Positions 10,054 to 20,186 of a DNA stretch of 64,000 nt are shown piece after piece. The translations under genes were made by a program, and so were the position numbers. Each line of letters starts with the position of its first letter. Within the stretch, counting starts at the first letter, position 1. The stretch is taken from the NCBI RefSeq assembly GCF_023206395.1, contig NZ_CP066149.1:2108001-2172000 (forward strand), read 5' to 3'. Source of the stretch: Vibrio sp. ED004 (GTDB lineage: Bacteria; Pseudomonadota; Gammaproteobacteria; Enterobacterales; Vibrionaceae). A model generated the notes under the pieces. It saw only the letters and a program-made list of their open reading frames with translations, searched no databases and was not told the DNA's origin.

Positions 10054-10077
10054 GCCAACCTTCGGGTTGGCATTTTT
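10054..10077 (+). terminator. Intrinsic terminator after pgi
   Basis: GCCAACC, a TTCG tetraloop, GGTTGGC, then ATTTTTG, 26 bases after the pgi stop. Confidence 0.9.
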
Positions 10078-10113
10078 GTATCTGTAGAGTAAGCAATGGT
10101 TAAATCGCAGATA

Positions 10114-10143
10114 ATAAAAAAGGCTGACATATCTGTCAGCCTC
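10114..10143 (-). terminator. Intrinsic terminator of zur-cheX
   Basis: Read on the minus strand, GGCTGAC pairs with GTCAGCC and is followed by six T residues, just after the cheX-like gene. Confidence 0.85.
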
Positions 10144-10168
10144 TTAAATATTCATAGTGGCGCTACTT

Positions 10169-10630
10169 CTATTCGAAGCAGATCTCGATGAAGGCATTAC
10201 CCCATTGAGATGAGAAAGGCATGATGATGATCGCCCCATCACACTTGTGACGAATCGTGTGGCCTTTACCGGAAACCACGATTGGCGTTGCCATGTCGAA
10301 GTCAAAGCCGCTTTCTGCAAGAATACGTTTTGCACCGCCCGTTACCATGTTAGTGATTTCACCCACCATATCGGTCACTTCTTCGTTCAGGCCGTTTGGT
10401 CGTTCACCTAGCATGTTTTCCATGATTTCGAGAGCGAGACCTTCATCGAAGGTGATCGACATCGAACCACGAGACTGTGTACCCACCATACCAATCAGGC
10501 CAGATACATCACCACGAGCGATTTCATCTTTCTTCACTCTTGGTTTTTGTGGCTTCAATTCTAGAGAAGCCATCGTTTTTAATACGTTCATCAAAGAAGC
10601 TAAAAACGGGTTTACAAATTCAGCGCGCAT
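10169..10630 (-). CDS. CheX-like protein (CheC/CheX/FliY phosphatase family)
   Basis: Protein of 153 residues with the CheX fold signature: GLIGMVGTQSRGSMSITF, then MLGERPNGLNEEVTDMVGEITNMVTGGAK. The E-x2-N type pair (EITN, near 91-94) is the phosphatase motif that dephosphorylates CheY-P in characterised CheX proteins; here it is inferred by motif only. No chemotaxis gene is adjacent; it lies 17 bases downstream of zur and shares its terminator, so it is probably cotranscribed with zur. Confidence 0.8.
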   Translation of the reverse strand: MRAEFVNPFLASLMNVLKTMASLELKPQKPRVKKDEIARGDVSGLIGMVGTQSRGSMSITFDEGLALEIMENMLGERPNGLNEEVTDMVGEITNMVTGGAKRILAESGFDFDMATPIVVSGKGHTIRHKCDGAIIIMPFSSQWGNAFIEICFE

Positions 10631-10647
10631 AATGTTCTTCTATAATC

Positions 10648-11106
10648 TTATTCTTTCATCTCAGAGGAGCAGCTTTGGCAAATGCCATGTGATTCAATGA
10701 CATGATTGGTCAATTGAAAGCCATGCTTCTCAGCGTTACTCGCGAGTAGAGTGACAAGCGCATCGTCTTGCAGTTCTATCACAGTGCCACATTTATCGCA
10801 GATCAGTAGTTGAGAGAAATGTTTGTCGGCATTGCAAGAACAGCAGCATATAAAGCTATTGGTTGACTCAACTCGGTGAATGAAACCTTGTTCTAACAAG
10901 AAATCTAAAGCGCGATAAACCGTAGGTGGTTTGGCTTGTGGTTCACTGACTTTCAACTGCTCTAACAATTCATAAGCACTGGAGGCTTTTTTATTAGAGA
11001 GAATGAGCTCAAACACTCGCTTTCTTTGAGGCGTTAATCGAACGCCTCGCGATGCGCATATCCCTTCAACTTGCTCTATTAATGTGTGGTCCAAATTTTT
11101 CACCAT
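10648..11106 (-). CDS. zur: Zinc uptake regulator Zur (Fur family)
   Basis: Fur-superfamily repressor of 152 residues. The N-terminal winged helix covers about 1-85 (GVRLTPQRKRVFELIL, PPTVYRALDFLLEQGFIHR). The C-terminal part has the structural zinc cysteines CDKCG near 113-116 and CQSC near 145-148, plus a CCCSC cluster near 87-91. Family knowledge: with zinc bound it represses zinc-uptake genes. Placement next to dusA and general length fit vibrio Zur rather than Fur. No Zur box was recognised in its own upstream region. Confidence 0.9.
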   Translation of the reverse strand: MVKNLDHTLIEQVEGICASRGVRLTPQRKRVFELILSNKKASSAYELLEQLKVSEPQAKPPTVYRALDFLLEQGFIHRVESTNSFICCCSCNADKHFSQLLICDKCGTVIELQDDALVTLLASNAEKHGFQLTNHVIESHGICQSCSSEMKE

Positions 11107-11420
11107 TCAATCGGCCATCCCTATCCAAACTCTATTTCTAGGTTACTACGTTTTGGGGGCCAATGATTTCTATTAAAGTCAGGTACAGAGCGTATTGTGA
11201 CCCACGACTTTGAATAAGACAAGGTAACTCAAAATGACAGTGTGACTCAAGGCATAACTGATTAGTGAGGTTGAATTAGAGATCTGGTGAATAGGTTTAT
11301 AAAAAAAGTGTGAGGCAAAGTTCATATAGCACAAACAGGGTATAGCATTTACAATAGCCGACCTTGCTTTTGCTGGGTATTCCAGCATATTTTTTTGACT
11401 CGCTACTAGGGTACTTTACC

Positions 11421-12401
11421 ATGACACATTCATGTAGGTTGTCCGTCGCTCCAATGCTCGATTGGACTGACCGCCACTGTCGTTACTTTCACCGTTTGCT
11501 TTCTCAGCAGACTCTTCTGTACACGGAAATGGTAACAACGGGCGCGATCTTACATGGTAAGGGCGACTTCCTAGAATATAACGAGCAAGAACACCCTCTT
11601 GCACTTCAACTTGGTGGTTCAAACCCAGTTGACTTAGCTGCTTGTGCCAAGCTTGCTGGTGAGCGTGGCTATGATGAAGTAAACCTTAACGTAGGTTGCC
11701 CTTCAGACCGAGTTCAAAACGGTCGCTTTGGTGCTTGCCTAATGGCTGAGCCTGAGCTGGTGGCAGATTGTGTATCAGCAATGAAAGAAGTGACCGATAT
11801 TCCAATCACAGTGAAAATGCGAATTGGTATCGATGATCAAGACTCTTATGAGTTTCTAACTAAGTTTGTTTCGACAGTTTCTGAAAAAGGCGGCTGTGAG
11901 CAATTTACTATCCATGCACGTAAAGCATGGTTGAGTGGTCTAAGCCCGAAAGAGAACCGAGAGATCCCACCTCTAGACTACGATCGTGCATACCAAATCA
12001 AGAAAGACTTCTCTGATCTAGTGATTGCCGTGAATGGTGGTATTACTACTCTTGAGCAAACTAAAGAGCACTTGCAACACCTTGATGGTGTGATGATCGG
12101 TCGTGAGGCTTACCATAGTCCATTTATTCTTGCGGAAGTTGACCAACAGATCTTTGGCTTAGATACGCCAATTAAGAAACGCTCACAAGTTGTTGAAGAG
12201 ATGTACCCGTACATTGAGCGTGAACTTTCAAATGGTGCGAGCTTAGGACATATCTCTCGTCATATGCTTGGTCTTTTCCAAAGCATGCCGGGTGCGAGAC
12301 AATGGCGTCGCTACATCAGCGAAAATGCACATAAGAAAGGCGCAGGTATCGAAGTAATGCAGACGGCATTAGCTAAGATTCCTAAAGAGCTGAACGTATA
12401 G
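11421..12401 (+). CDS. dusA: tRNA-dihydrouridine(20/20a) synthase DusA
   Basis: FMN-dependent flavoenzyme reducing uridine 20/20a in the D-loop of tRNA. The 326-residue product from ATG at 11421 begins [18 protein letters not shown], the family N-terminus; an in-frame ATG 19 codons upstream is less likely. Visible motifs are [29 protein letters not shown] with the catalytic Cys, KMRIGIDD, and [19 protein letters not shown]. It is transcribed divergently from zur and ends at a clear terminator. Confidence 0.96.
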   Translation: MTHSCRLSVAPMLDWTDRHCRYFHRLLSQQTLLYTEMVTTGAILHGKGDFLEYNEQEHPLALQLGGSNPVDLAACAKLAGERGYDEVNLNVGCPSDRVQNGRFGACLMAEPELVADCVSAMKEVTDIPITVKMRIGIDDQDSYEFLTKFVSTVSEKGGCEQFTIHARKAWLSGLSPKENREIPPLDYDRAYQIKKDFSDLVIAVNGGITTLEQTKEHLQHLDGVMIGREAYHSPFILAEVDQQIFGLDTPIKKRSQVVEEMYPYIERELSNGASLGHISRHMLGLFQSMPGARQWRRYISENAHKKGAGIEVMQTALAKIPKELNV

Positions 12402-12477
12402 CCTCTCTCAAGGTGAAGAGTCTACGTTAAGGTTAAATTCGCCATTAGAGGCTAAATTTACCACTTTGATTTGTTGG

Positions 12478-12508
12478 AAAGCCACGTGTGAAAATACGTG
12501 GCTTTTTA
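12478..12508 (+). terminator. Intrinsic terminator after dusA
   Basis: AAAGCCACGT pairs with ACGTGGCTTT around an 8-base loop and is followed by T residues. Confidence 0.85.
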
Positions 12509-12546
12509 TTTGCTTGATAAATAAGGGTTTTGTTGGTTTTTGTAAC

Positions 12547-12563
12547 TTGGTACAGAAGCTGCA
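12547..12563 (+). promoter_or_regulatory. Sigma-54 promoter for pspG
   Basis: TTGGTACAGAAGCTGCA carries GG and GC exactly 10 bases apart, the -24/-12 signature of RpoN promoters, 48 bases before the pspG ATG. In enterobacteria pspG is activated by PspF with sigma-54, so location and gene agree. Confidence 0.8.
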
Positions 12564-12611
12564 ATGTTGAAAGTAGGAAAGATAGGTCATGAACTCATTA
12601 GGGAGACCATT

Positions 12612-12833
12612 ATGTTTGAATTAATCTTTGTTCTTATTTTCGTAGCAACTCTGCTTGTCACTGGTATTACGTTTATGACGGTATTGGCCGCAACTGGTGT
12701 AGCACTGTTAGTCATGCTGGTCTTGGGTATGATGAGTGTCGTCTTTAAGCTGTTGCCTTGGTTGATTGTGATTGCAATCGGTGTGTGGTTTTTCAAAAAC
12801 TATGTACACAGTTCTAACCAAAGACGTTACTAA
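12612..12833 (+). CDS. pspG: Phage shock protein G (envelope stress)
   Basis: Membrane protein of 73 residues with two hydrophobic segments (about 1-25 and 26-62), the motif KLLPWLIV and a basic tail. This fits PspG, a small inner-membrane effector of the phage-shock response to proton-motive-force loss. The start at 12612 follows GGGAGACC; an open frame from 12564 would overlap the sigma-54 promoter and is rejected. The upstream -24/-12 element strengthens the identification. Confidence 0.85.
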   Translation: MFELIFVLIFVATLLVTGITFMTVLAATGVALLVMLVLGMMSVVFKLLPWLIVIAIGVWFFKNYVHSSNQRRY

Positions 12834-12968
12834 CGTCATGATGCCGTCAAATCTTTATTCACCAGCGGTTTATCGTTCTAGTCTTTAAGATGTGTGATAG
12901 AATTTTCCCCAATAATCTATGAATGTGCATACACTTAGCACAACGATATGGAATTGGAGCTATCTCAA

Positions 12969-13640
12969 ATGAATAAAATGCCATTAATTGCTTTAGTAGG
13001 AATGCTATCTTTAAGTTCGGCAGTCGCTGCTGAAGAAGAGTTTTCTTACACGGCTAAAGTCGGTGCCGATATGTGGTGGGGAAGTACCAAGCTAAACGAA
13101 GTGAGACAAGACGAAGATTCTAACTCTCCTTCTGTGTATTTCGCATTTGAGCATAATGCCCCAATGCTGCCAAATGCTAGCTTCCGTTATACGTCTATTG
13201 ATACGGATGCTTTGGCTTTTGATAAGTACGACTACACGTTTTATTACACGCTGTTAGAACACAAGCTGATGAACTTCGATGCGGGTGTAACGTTTACTCA
13301 GTATTCAAACTCGAATTACATCGAACCAACAGTGACAGGCGCGAAAACATCAACTTTTGATGAATTTACGTGGAGCTTCTACGGTAACGCAGAGATCAAC
13401 GTTCCTGATACCAACTTCGATATCATTGGTACGATGGAATTCGGTGATAGCAGCGGCATTAAGAGCACGGACCTAATGGCAGGTGTTCAGTACCGAATCC
13501 CTGTGTCAGAATCTGAAATTGCTCTGCGTGGTGGCTACCGTGTTATCGACCTAGACTCAGATGAGTTCTTTAAATCTGATCTAGGTAAAAGCTTTGTTAT
13601 GGTAGATGGCTGGTTTGCTGGTGCGGAAGTACGCTTCTAA
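12969..13640 (+). CDS. TIGR04219-like outer-membrane beta-barrel protein
   Basis: Protein of 223 residues with a signal peptide (KMPLIALVGMLSLSSAVAAEEE). The mature part begins TAKVGADMWWGS and continues in amphipathic strands to a terminal AGAEVRF, ending in Phe as outer-membrane barrels do. It resembles the small Vibrio/Shewanella barrel family recognised as TIGR04219; function unknown. The ATG at 12969 follows TTGGAGC. No clear terminator is visible; the IS4-family element begins about 50 bases downstream. Confidence 0.8.
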   Translation: MNKMPLIALVGMLSLSSAVAAEEEFSYTAKVGADMWWGSTKLNEVRQDEDSNSPSVYFAFEHNAPMLPNASFRYTSIDTDALAFDKYDYTFYYTLLEHKLMNFDAGVTFTQYSNSNYIEPTVTGAKTSTFDEFTWSFYGNAEINVPDTNFDIIGTMEFGDSSGIKSTDLMAGVQYRIPVSESEIALRGGYRVIDLDSDEFFKSDLGKSFVMVDGWFAGAEVRF

Positions 13641-13724
13641 GCGATTAAAGCTTATTTTGAAAAGCATTTAGAACAAATTTTAAAAGCCGACTATTAAAGT
13701 CTAATGCCGATCGTTTGAGAAGAC

Positions 13725-13752
13725 TTGAACGATCTTGCAGTTAGCAGATAAT
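13725..13752 (+). promoter_or_regulatory. Likely transposase promoter inside the IS4 element
   Basis: TTGAAC (13725-13730), a 16-base spacer, and GATAAT (13747-13752). Predicted transcription would start near 13758-13760, inside the left arm of the following hairpin. Confidence 0.6.
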
Positions 13753-13782
13753 CCCCATCAACAACGTTGATGGGGATTTTTT
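13750..13782 (+). terminator. Read-through terminator / RBS-masking hairpin
   Basis: AATCCCCATCAAC (13750-13762), loop AAC, GTTGATGGGGATT (13766-13778), then T residues up to the ATG at 13783. The only Shine-Dalgarno-like sequence (GGGGA, 6 bases before ATG) lies in the right arm. A transcript entering from outside would form the full hairpin; one starting at the internal promoter would lack most of the left arm. Confidence 0.75.
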
Positions 13783-15105
13783 ATGCTTGAACAAGAATTA
13801 GCAATGGCACACGAGACCATTGAAGATGCCGACAATTATGAATCTGTCGTCGACGCCATTCAGATTGAGTGGATAGAACAAGCTCTTCTTGAAACCAATA
13901 AAGCGAGCATAAGACGACGCCGACTTCCCGCTCAGCAAGCTGTCTGGTTAGTTATTTGGATGGGGCTGCAACGCAACATGTCTATCAAAGAGGTATGCAG
14001 TTCATTAGACATCGCACTTCAGCCTAAACCTGAAGATAGCTGGTCTCGTGTTGCACCCAGTGTCCTAACTGATTCACGCCGACGTCTAGATGAGAGTCCG
14101 TTAGCAGCTCTATTTCACACAACGGTAAAGGCTTGGCGCGAAGATATCCTTCAACAAGACAAAGACTTAGGGCTTAATGTTCTTGCTGTCGATGGGACAA
14201 CATTTAGGTGTCAAGATTCCACAGAGAACGCTGAAGAATTTGGGTTCATCTCTAAAAAATTAAAACCTTATCCTCAACTTCGTTTAGTCGCTTTGATGTC
14301 AACAGAAACTCGAATGATTATGGGGGCAGCTTTTGATGGTTGTCATGTCGGTGAAACGACCTTAGCTAAGCGTCTATTCAATGATGTCCCCGCACATTCA
14401 TTGACCTTATTTGATCGTTGTTATTTCTCGGCAGACCTTTTGTTGTCGTGGCAAGAGAGTGCGGAAAATGCTCACTGGTTAATGCCTGCAAAACGTAAGC
14501 TACGCTATGAAGTGTTGGAGAAATATGCTGAGAACGACATGCTCATTTCAATGCCTATCTCTCCTCAAGCTCAACGGCAGAACCCAAATTTACCCGCACG
14601 TTGGGAAGCCAGATTAGTCTTATATCAAGAGCCAAAAGGTGAGATAAAAGGTTTTATTACTTCACTTACAGACCCTAATAAATACTCGCTAGAAAGCTTG
14701 CTGCGTATTTATTGGCAACGCTGGGAGATTGAAGAGGGTTATGGTGAAATTAAACAGACTCAACTGCAAAGCCACGTCACTTTACGAAGTCGTTTTTCTG
14801 CCGGTGTGAAGCAAGAGCTTTGGGGCGTATTACTCGCCTATAACTTAGTGCGATTAGAGATGGTTAATATAGCTTCAGAAGCCGGGGTTCGAGCAACTAG
14901 GGTAAGCTTTACTGCTGCAATTAACCTTATAGATGCTCAGTTACGTTGGTTAGCTTTAAGTCCAGACGGAACCCTACCAGTCAAACTTAAAAGGATGAGA
15001 GAAAGTCTGAGTCACTTCATTCTTCCGGATAAAAGAAAGGACCGAACGTTTCCACGTTCAGTCCTCTTTGTTCCAGCCAAATATCCATTTAGGTTCAAGC
15101 AGTAA
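13783..15105 (+). CDS. IS4-family transposase
   Basis: DDE transposase of 440 residues. An N-terminal domain (about 35-110) is followed by the RNase H-like catalytic domain. D137 (in LAVDGTTF), D211 (in LFDRCYFS) and E317 are the catalytic triad. The IS4 signature Y-x2-R-x3-E-x6-K is exact: Y310, R313, E317, K324 in YWQRWEIEEGYGEIK. The frame is intact, so the element may be active. A start at 13804 is possible, but ATG at 13783 has the correctly spaced GGGGA. Confidence 0.95.
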   Translation: MLEQELAMAHETIEDADNYESVVDAIQIEWIEQALLETNKASIRRRRLPAQQAVWLVIWMGLQRNMSIKEVCSSLDIALQPKPEDSWSRVAPSVLTDSRRRLDESPLAALFHTTVKAWREDILQQDKDLGLNVLAVDGTTFRCQDSTENAEEFGFISKKLKPYPQLRLVALMSTETRMIMGAAFDGCHVGETTLAKRLFNDVPAHSLTLFDRCYFSADLLLSWQESAENAHWLMPAKRKLRYEVLEKYAENDMLISMPISPQAQRQNPNLPARWEARLVLYQEPKGEIKGFITSLTDPNKYSLESLLRIYWQRWEIEEGYGEIKQTQLQSHVTLRSRFSAGVKQELWGVLLAYNLVRLEMVNIASEAGVRATRVSFTAAINLIDAQLRWLALSPDGTLPVKLKRMRESLSHFILPDKRKDRTFPRSVLFVPAKYPFRFKQ

Positions 15106-15286
15106 TGCTTATCCGAACGGCATTAACTTTATTAAGTGGCGTTTTTTATATCTATTGGTTACTTGGGTATATATCTTTCTGGAATTAGTTAGCACATTCA
15201 TCACTTTCGACCATCCTTATACAGAGAGCTGATTAGCGTCTATTCTTATAGAGTCTATGTTGTGAGGTCAAAGCAAGGGATGGAAT

Positions 15287-15517
15287 ATGACACTCAATGA
15301 ATTACGAAATTTGTATCGAGAAAACCTGCTAGTGGAAGCGGTCATAGAGCCCTCAATACAAGAAGGGTCTTGGGTTGTAGAGTTTCGCCATATGGGAGGC
15401 GGCTTTGTTCTGCTCACTGATGTTCATGGTGAGGAGTGCCATTATGCGGATCTAGACTTAGCTTCTAAGTCGGCAATGGCGGTTGGCTTTCAGCAAGTAC
15501 GGATCGAAAACCAGTAA
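15287..15517 (+). CDS. Small conserved-looking protein of unknown function
   Basis: 76-residue soluble protein with no recognised domain and no signal peptide. It has an N-terminal helix (LNELRNLYRENLLVEAVIEP), then alternating strand-like segments (WVVEFRHMGGGFVLLTD, HYADLDLASKSAMAVGF). The ribosome binding site AAGGGA is well placed 6 bases before ATG, and the acidic composition and codon use look coding. It lies between the IS4 element and cysJ in the same orientation, 123 bases before cysJ; I infer no function from that. Confidence 0.75.
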   Translation: MTLNELRNLYRENLLVEAVIEPSIQEGSWVVEFRHMGGGFVLLTDVHGEECHYADLDLASKSAMAVGFQQVRIENQ

Positions 15518-15640
15518 GTCAAATTGCGTTTCAATCGGTTTTTACTTCCAAAAAGTTATAAAACATACTTTTCTATTCTTTCTTGTTATTAAAAGGAGTG
15601 GTTAATCTATCGTCACGCAATGATTAGGGATGTCGTGACC

Positions 15641-17506
15641 ATGTCTTTAAATAAGAAAGAGTCTTCACAAAATAATAATGCACAGTCTGGGGCTAATGAG
15701 TTACCTGGGCTAGCAGCACCACTTAATGACCAACAATTAGGTCATCTTCAGCAAACTGTTTCTGAACTATCTTCTCAGCAACTGGCATGGGTCAGCGGCT
15801 ATCTTTGGGGTGTGAGCCAAGCTCAGCCTGTAGGCGCAACTGCACCAATCGCTCAAGCAGCCGCTGCTGTAGCCGCTAAACCAGCGGGTAAGCTAAGTAT
15901 TATCTTTGCTTCTCAAACGGGTAACGCGAAAGGTGTTGCTGAATCGCTTGAAGCAGAAGCTAAAGCCTTAGGGATTGCCGTCGAGCTTTTCGATGCCAGT
16001 GACTACAAAGGTAAGAATCTAGCGAAAGAGACACACGTCATTTTTGTAGCATCAACCAATGGTGAAGGTGAAGCACCTGATAACGCTATTGAGTTGCACG
16101 AATTCCTTCAGTCTAAGAAAGCGCCAAAGCTAGCAAACCTACAATATGGTGTGATTGGTTTAGGTGACTCAAGCTACGAGTTCTTCTGCCAAACCGCTAA
16201 AGACTTCGATAACTTCCTTTCTAAGCTTGGTGCTAAATCGTTTGTTGACCGTCTTGACTGCGATGTTGATTATGAAGCATCGGCAACAGAGTGGCGTGCG
16301 AAAGCGCTGTCACAAGTTCAAGAAGCATTGTCGACGGGCGCTGAAGCGGAAGTGGTTCAGCTACCAGTAGGTCAAGCGGCTGCTGGTCATTCGCAATACA
16401 CCAAACAAAACCCATACACAGCGACATTGCTAACAAGCCAGAAGATCACTGGTCGTGATTCGGGTAAAGATGTTCGTCACATCGAGATTGATCTTGATGA
16501 GTCTGGTATCACTTACCAACCGGGTGATGCGTTGGGTGTGTGGTATGAAAACAGTTCAGAATTGGCGAATCAGATTCTCGCGAAGGTTGGGCTGTCTGGT
16601 ATCGAGAGTGTCGATGTAGATGGTGAAAACTTATCTATCCATAGCGCTCTAGTGAGCAAGTTCGAGATCACCACGTCAAACCCTCAACTTGTAACTAAGT
16701 TTGCTGAGTTATCTGGCAGCAAGAAGTTAATCAAGCTGGTGGAAGATAAAGACAAGCTTCGTGAATACGCAGGCAATACTCAGATCGTTGACGTATTAGC
16801 AGAGAAGAAAACCAAATTATCGGCTGATGAGTTATTAGGCCTATTACGCAAGCTGACTCCACGTCTCTACTCTATTGCATCGAGCCAAGCAGAAGTGGAT
16901 GAAGAAGTCCACTTAACGGTTGGCTTAGTTGAGTACCAAAAAGGTGAAGAGTCTCGTTTAGGTGGAGCATCAAGCTTCTTGGCTCAGCGCCTTGAAGAAG
17001 GTGGCGAAGTTAAGGTGTTTGTAGAGAACAACAATAACTTCAAGTTACCACAAGACGACAACACGCCAATCATTATGGTCGGTCCTGGTACAGGTATTGC
17101 TCCTTTCCGCAGTTTTGTTCAAGAGCGTGAAAACAATGATGCTCAAGGTAAGAGCTGGTTATTCTTCGGTGACCGTACCTTTACTCAAGATTTCTTATAC
17201 CAAGTTGAATGGCAGAAATACCTCAAATCTGGTGCGCTAACCAAATTGGATGTTGCCTTTAGCCGTGACCAAAAAGAAAAAGTTTATGTTCAAGACCGTT
17301 TAATCGAACAAGCAGAGCTGGTTTGGCAATGGCTGCAAGAGGGCGCATACCTCTATGTTTGTGGTGATGCGACTCGAATGGCGAAAGATGTTCATGAAGC
17401 GTTAGTGACGATAGCGGAAAAACATGGCAACCAAAGCCGTGAGCAAGCTGAACAATATATTAATGATTTACGTAAAGCGAAACGTTACCAAAGGGATGTG
17501 TACTAA
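15641..17506 (+). CDS. cysJ: Sulfite reductase [NADPH] flavoprotein alpha subunit
   Basis: CysJ passes electrons from NADPH through FAD and FMN to CysI for six-electron reduction of sulfite to sulfide. Domains in the 621-residue product are a flavodoxin domain (about 85-230, [16 protein letters not shown]), an FAD-binding connecting domain (RLYSIASSQ near 405), and an NADPH-binding ferredoxin-reductase domain ([18 protein letters not shown], then [14 protein letters not shown]) ending RYQRDVY. ATG at 15641 gives an N-terminus like E. coli CysJ; an in-frame ATG at 15620 is less likely. The stop overlaps the cysI start (TAATG). Confidence 0.97.
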   Translation: MSLNKKESSQNNNAQSGANELPGLAAPLNDQQLGHLQQTVSELSSQQLAWVSGYLWGVSQAQPVGATAPIAQAAAAVAAKPAGKLSIIFASQTGNAKGVAESLEAEAKALGIAVELFDASDYKGKNLAKETHVIFVASTNGEGEAPDNAIELHEFLQSKKAPKLANLQYGVIGLGDSSYEFFCQTAKDFDNFLSKLGAKSFVDRLDCDVDYEASATEWRAKALSQVQEALSTGAEAEVVQLPVGQAAAGHSQYTKQNPYTATLLTSQKITGRDSGKDVRHIEIDLDESGITYQPGDALGVWYENSSELANQILAKVGLSGIESVDVDGENLSIHSALVSKFEITTSNPQLVTKFAELSGSKKLIKLVEDKDKLREYAGNTQIVDVLAEKKTKLSADELLGLLRKLTPRLYSIASSQAEVDEEVHLTVGLVEYQKGEESRLGGASSFLAQRLEEGGEVKVFVENNNNFKLPQDDNTPIIMVGPGTGIAPFRSFVQERENNDAQGKSWLFFGDRTFTQDFLYQVEWQKYLKSGALTKLDVAFSRDQKEKVYVQDRLIEQAELVWQWLQEGAYLYVCGDATRMAKDVHEALVTIAEKHGNQSREQAEQYINDLRKAKRYQRDVY

Positions 17507-19233
17507 TGAGCAAGCAAGTAATAGAGCAAGAAGTGCTAGGTCAAGTGCTTGGACCTTTGGCTGACAATGAGCGTTTGAAGCGTGAAAGTAAGAATCTACG
17601 CGGTACGATTGAACAAGATCTTCAAGACCGTATCACTGGTGGTTTTACCGCTGACAACTTTCAGCTGATCCGCTTCCACGGTATGTATCAACAAGATGAC
17701 CGTGACATTCGCAACGAGCGTGCAAAACAAAAGTTAGAACCTTTACATAATGTCATGCTTCGTGCGCGTATGCCTGGTGGCATCATCACTCCTAAACAAT
17801 GGTTAGCGATTGATAAGTTCGCAGATGAAAGCACCTCTTATGGGTCTATTCGTCTAACAACACGTCAAACCTTCCAGTTCCATGGTGTGTTGAAGCCGAA
17901 CATTAAATTGATGCACCAAACGCTAAACAGTATTGGCATTGATTCAATTGCGACAGCAGGTGACGTAAACCGAAATGTTCTGTGTACAACAAACCCGGTT
18001 GAATCTGAGCTTCACCAAGAAGCGTATGAGTGGGCGAAAAAGATCAGTGAACATCTATTACCTAAGACTCGCGCTTATGCGGAAATCTGGTTAGATGGTG
18101 AGAAATTAGAAACAACAGACGAAGAACCGATTCTAGGTAGTAATTACCTACCGCGTAAGTTCAAGACGACGGTTGTAATTCCTCCACAGAATGACGTAGA
18201 CGTTCATGCCAATGACCTTAACTTTGTAGCGATTGCAAAAGACGGAAAGCTGGTGGGCTTTAACGTGTTAGTGGGTGGCGGCTTAGCAATGACGCACGGC
18301 GATACTTCTACTTATGCACGTAAAGCTGACGACTTTGGTTTTGTACCATTAGAGAAGACATTAGATGTAGCAGCAGCTGTTGTGACTACACAGCGTGATT
18401 GGGGTAACCGTTCAAACCGTAAGAACGCAAAAACCAAATACACATTAGACCGTGTTGGCATTGATGTCTTCAAAGCGGAAGTTGAAAAGCGTGCCGGTGT
18501 CGAGTTCTCTGAAAGTCGTCCTTATGAGTTTACTGGCCGTGGTGACCGTATCGGTTGGGCGGAAGGTATCGACGGAAAACACCACTTAGCACTGTTTATT
18601 GAAAATGGTCGTTTACTTGATTTCCCAGGTAAGGCTTTGAAAACGGGTGTGGCTGAAATTGCGAAGATCCACAAAGGCGATTTCCGCATGACTGCAAACC
18701 AAAACTTAATTGTTGCGGGCGTGTCGACGAGCCAAAAAGCCAAGATTGAGAAACTGGCACGTCAATATGGTCTGATGGATGACACGGTAAGTGAGCAACG
18801 CAAAAATTCAATGGCGTGTGTGGCATTCCCAACATGTCCTCTAGCAATGGCAGAAGCCGAACGTTTTCTTCCCGAGTTCGTGACAGATGTTGAAGACATT
18901 CTCAAGAAGCATGGATTACCAGAAGAAGATAACATCATCCTTCGAATCACTGGTTGTCCAAACGGTTGTGGTCGCGCGATGTTGGCTGAGCTTGGTTTAG
19001 TGGGTAAAGCACCAGGTCGTTACAATATGCACTTAGGTGGGAACAAGGCAGGTACTCGTATTCCTAAAATGTATAAAGAGAACATCACATCAGCTCAGAT
19101 CTTAGAAGAGATTGATTCGCTGGTGGGACGCTGGGCTACAGAACGACAAGACAATGAAGGCTTTGGCGATTTCACTATCCGAACCGGCATCATCGAAGAG
19201 GTGATCATTTCAAAGAGGGATCTGCATGCATAA
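17506..19233 (+). CDS. cysI: Sulfite reductase hemoprotein beta subunit
   Basis: CysI carries siroheme coupled to a 4Fe-4S cluster and reduces sulfite to sulfide. The 575-residue length is near the 570 of E. coli. Cluster/siroheme cysteines are visible at C438 and C444 (MACVAFPTC) and C484 and C488 ([10 protein letters not shown]). Siroheme-contacting segments include [19 protein letters not shown] and NRNVLCT. It is translationally coupled at both ends: 1-base overlap with cysJ and 8-base overlap with cysH. Confidence 0.98.
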   Translation: MSKQVIEQEVLGQVLGPLADNERLKRESKNLRGTIEQDLQDRITGGFTADNFQLIRFHGMYQQDDRDIRNERAKQKLEPLHNVMLRARMPGGIITPKQWLAIDKFADESTSYGSIRLTTRQTFQFHGVLKPNIKLMHQTLNSIGIDSIATAGDVNRNVLCTTNPVESELHQEAYEWAKKISEHLLPKTRAYAEIWLDGEKLETTDEEPILGSNYLPRKFKTTVVIPPQNDVDVHANDLNFVAIAKDGKLVGFNVLVGGGLAMTHGDTSTYARKADDFGFVPLEKTLDVAAAVVTTQRDWGNRSNRKNAKTKYTLDRVGIDVFKAEVEKRAGVEFSESRPYEFTGRGDRIGWAEGIDGKHHLALFIENGRLLDFPGKALKTGVAEIAKIHKGDFRMTANQNLIVAGVSTSQKAKIEKLARQYGLMDDTVSEQRKNSMACVAFPTCPLAMAEAERFLPEFVTDVEDILKKHGLPEEDNIILRITGCPNGCGRAMLAELGLVGKAPGRYNMHLGGNKAGTRIPKMYKENITSAQILEEIDSLVGRWATERQDNEGFGDFTIRTGIIEEVIISKRDLHA

Positions 19234-20002
19234 TTCTGTCGCTTCAAAGCTGAAGTTAGCAGAACTACTCGCATTGACTAAGACGAAGCAAATACTTCGT
19301 CTTGGACAAATTAATGCTGAGTTAGAACAGCTAACAGCATTAGAAAGAGTTAAGTGGGCATTAGAAAACTTGGAAGGAACACATGTGGTGTCTTCAAGTT
19401 TCGGCATTCAAGCCGCGTTAATGCTTCACTTGGTCACACAAGCAAAACCTGATATTCCCGTTATCTTGACGGATACAGGTTATCTATTCCCTGAAACGTA
19501 TCGCTTTATAGATGAGTTAAGTCAGAAGTTGACTCTAAACCTTCAAGTCTTTCGAGCGCAGCAGAGCCCTAATTGGCAAGAAGCGCAATATGGCAAACTT
19601 TGGAACCAAGGTATAGAAGGGATAGAGAAGTACAACAAGCTTAATAAAGTAGAACCGATGAGGCGTGCGCTAGATGAACTGGAGGCTGGGACATGGTTTT
19701 CCGGTTTAAGAAGGGAGCAATCTCAATCGCGTGCGAATCTGCCAATCCTATCTATCCAAAATGGTGTGTTTAAATTCTTGCCGGTAATCGATTGGACGAA
19801 TAAAGATGTTCACTACTACCTAGAAGAACACGGCTTAAGTTATCACCCGCTTCGAGAGCAGGGTTACCTTTCTGTTGGAGATACACATACGACTAAGAAA
19901 TGGGAACCGGGTATGACGGAAGAAGAAACCCGCTTTAATGGATTAAAACGAGAGTGTGGGCTTCATGAGGATGATGGAGAGCAATATGGTTCTGGGATTT
20001 AG
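19226..20002 (+). CDS. cysH: Phosphoadenosine phosphosulfate reductase
   Basis: Thioredoxin-dependent PAPS reductase producing sulfite, the step before CysJI. The 258-residue product has the PP-loop-like [17 protein letters not shown] near 51, [10 protein letters not shown] near 81, [17 protein letters not shown] and the C-terminal catalytic ECGLH motif near 248. The single active-site Cys with no cluster cysteine pairs marks it as a PAPS rather than an APS reductase. It is the last gene of cysJIH and is followed by a terminator. Confidence 0.97.
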   Translation: MHNSVASKLKLAELLALTKTKQILRLGQINAELEQLTALERVKWALENLEGTHVVSSSFGIQAALMLHLVTQAKPDIPVILTDTGYLFPETYRFIDELSQKLTLNLQVFRAQQSPNWQEAQYGKLWNQGIEGIEKYNKLNKVEPMRRALDELEAGTWFSGLRREQSQSRANLPILSIQNGVFKFLPVIDWTNKDVHYYLEEHGLSYHPLREQGYLSVGDTHTTKKWEPGMTEEETRFNGLKRECGLHEDDGEQYGSGI

Positions 20003-20016
20003 ATTCCTTTCTATTT

Positions 20017-20043
20017 AAAAGGCTGCCATAAGGCAGCTTTTTT
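20017..20043 (+). terminator. Intrinsic terminator of cysJIH
   Basis: GCTGCC pairs with GGCAGC and is followed by six T residues, 15 bases after the cysH stop. Confidence 0.9.
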
Positions 20044-20186
20044 GTTTCTAGGGGATAAAATTAAAGCAAATGTGGATAAGTCTGTGGTTATTTTGTAGGT
20101 ACTTTGTAGTTAAAGTTGCATAAATAAGGCTTTGGGTGTTTATTCGTCATGTAGTCGTTATTTTTGCATTTTTCTTTAATAAATAC

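Larger units (their letters stand above)
13688..15138 (+). mobile_element. IS4-family insertion sequence
   Basis: One transposase gene is framed by imperfect inverted repeats. The left end reads TAAAGTCTAATGCCGATCG (13695-13713); the right end, inverted, reads TAAAGTTAATGCCGTTCG (15116-15133). Similarity may extend to about 28 bases. Exact boundaries and a target duplication are unclear to me. Internal features are a promoter (13725-13752), a 13-bp hairpin before the start codon, and a near-perfect foldback inside the end of the gene (15039-15064). Confidence 0.8.
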
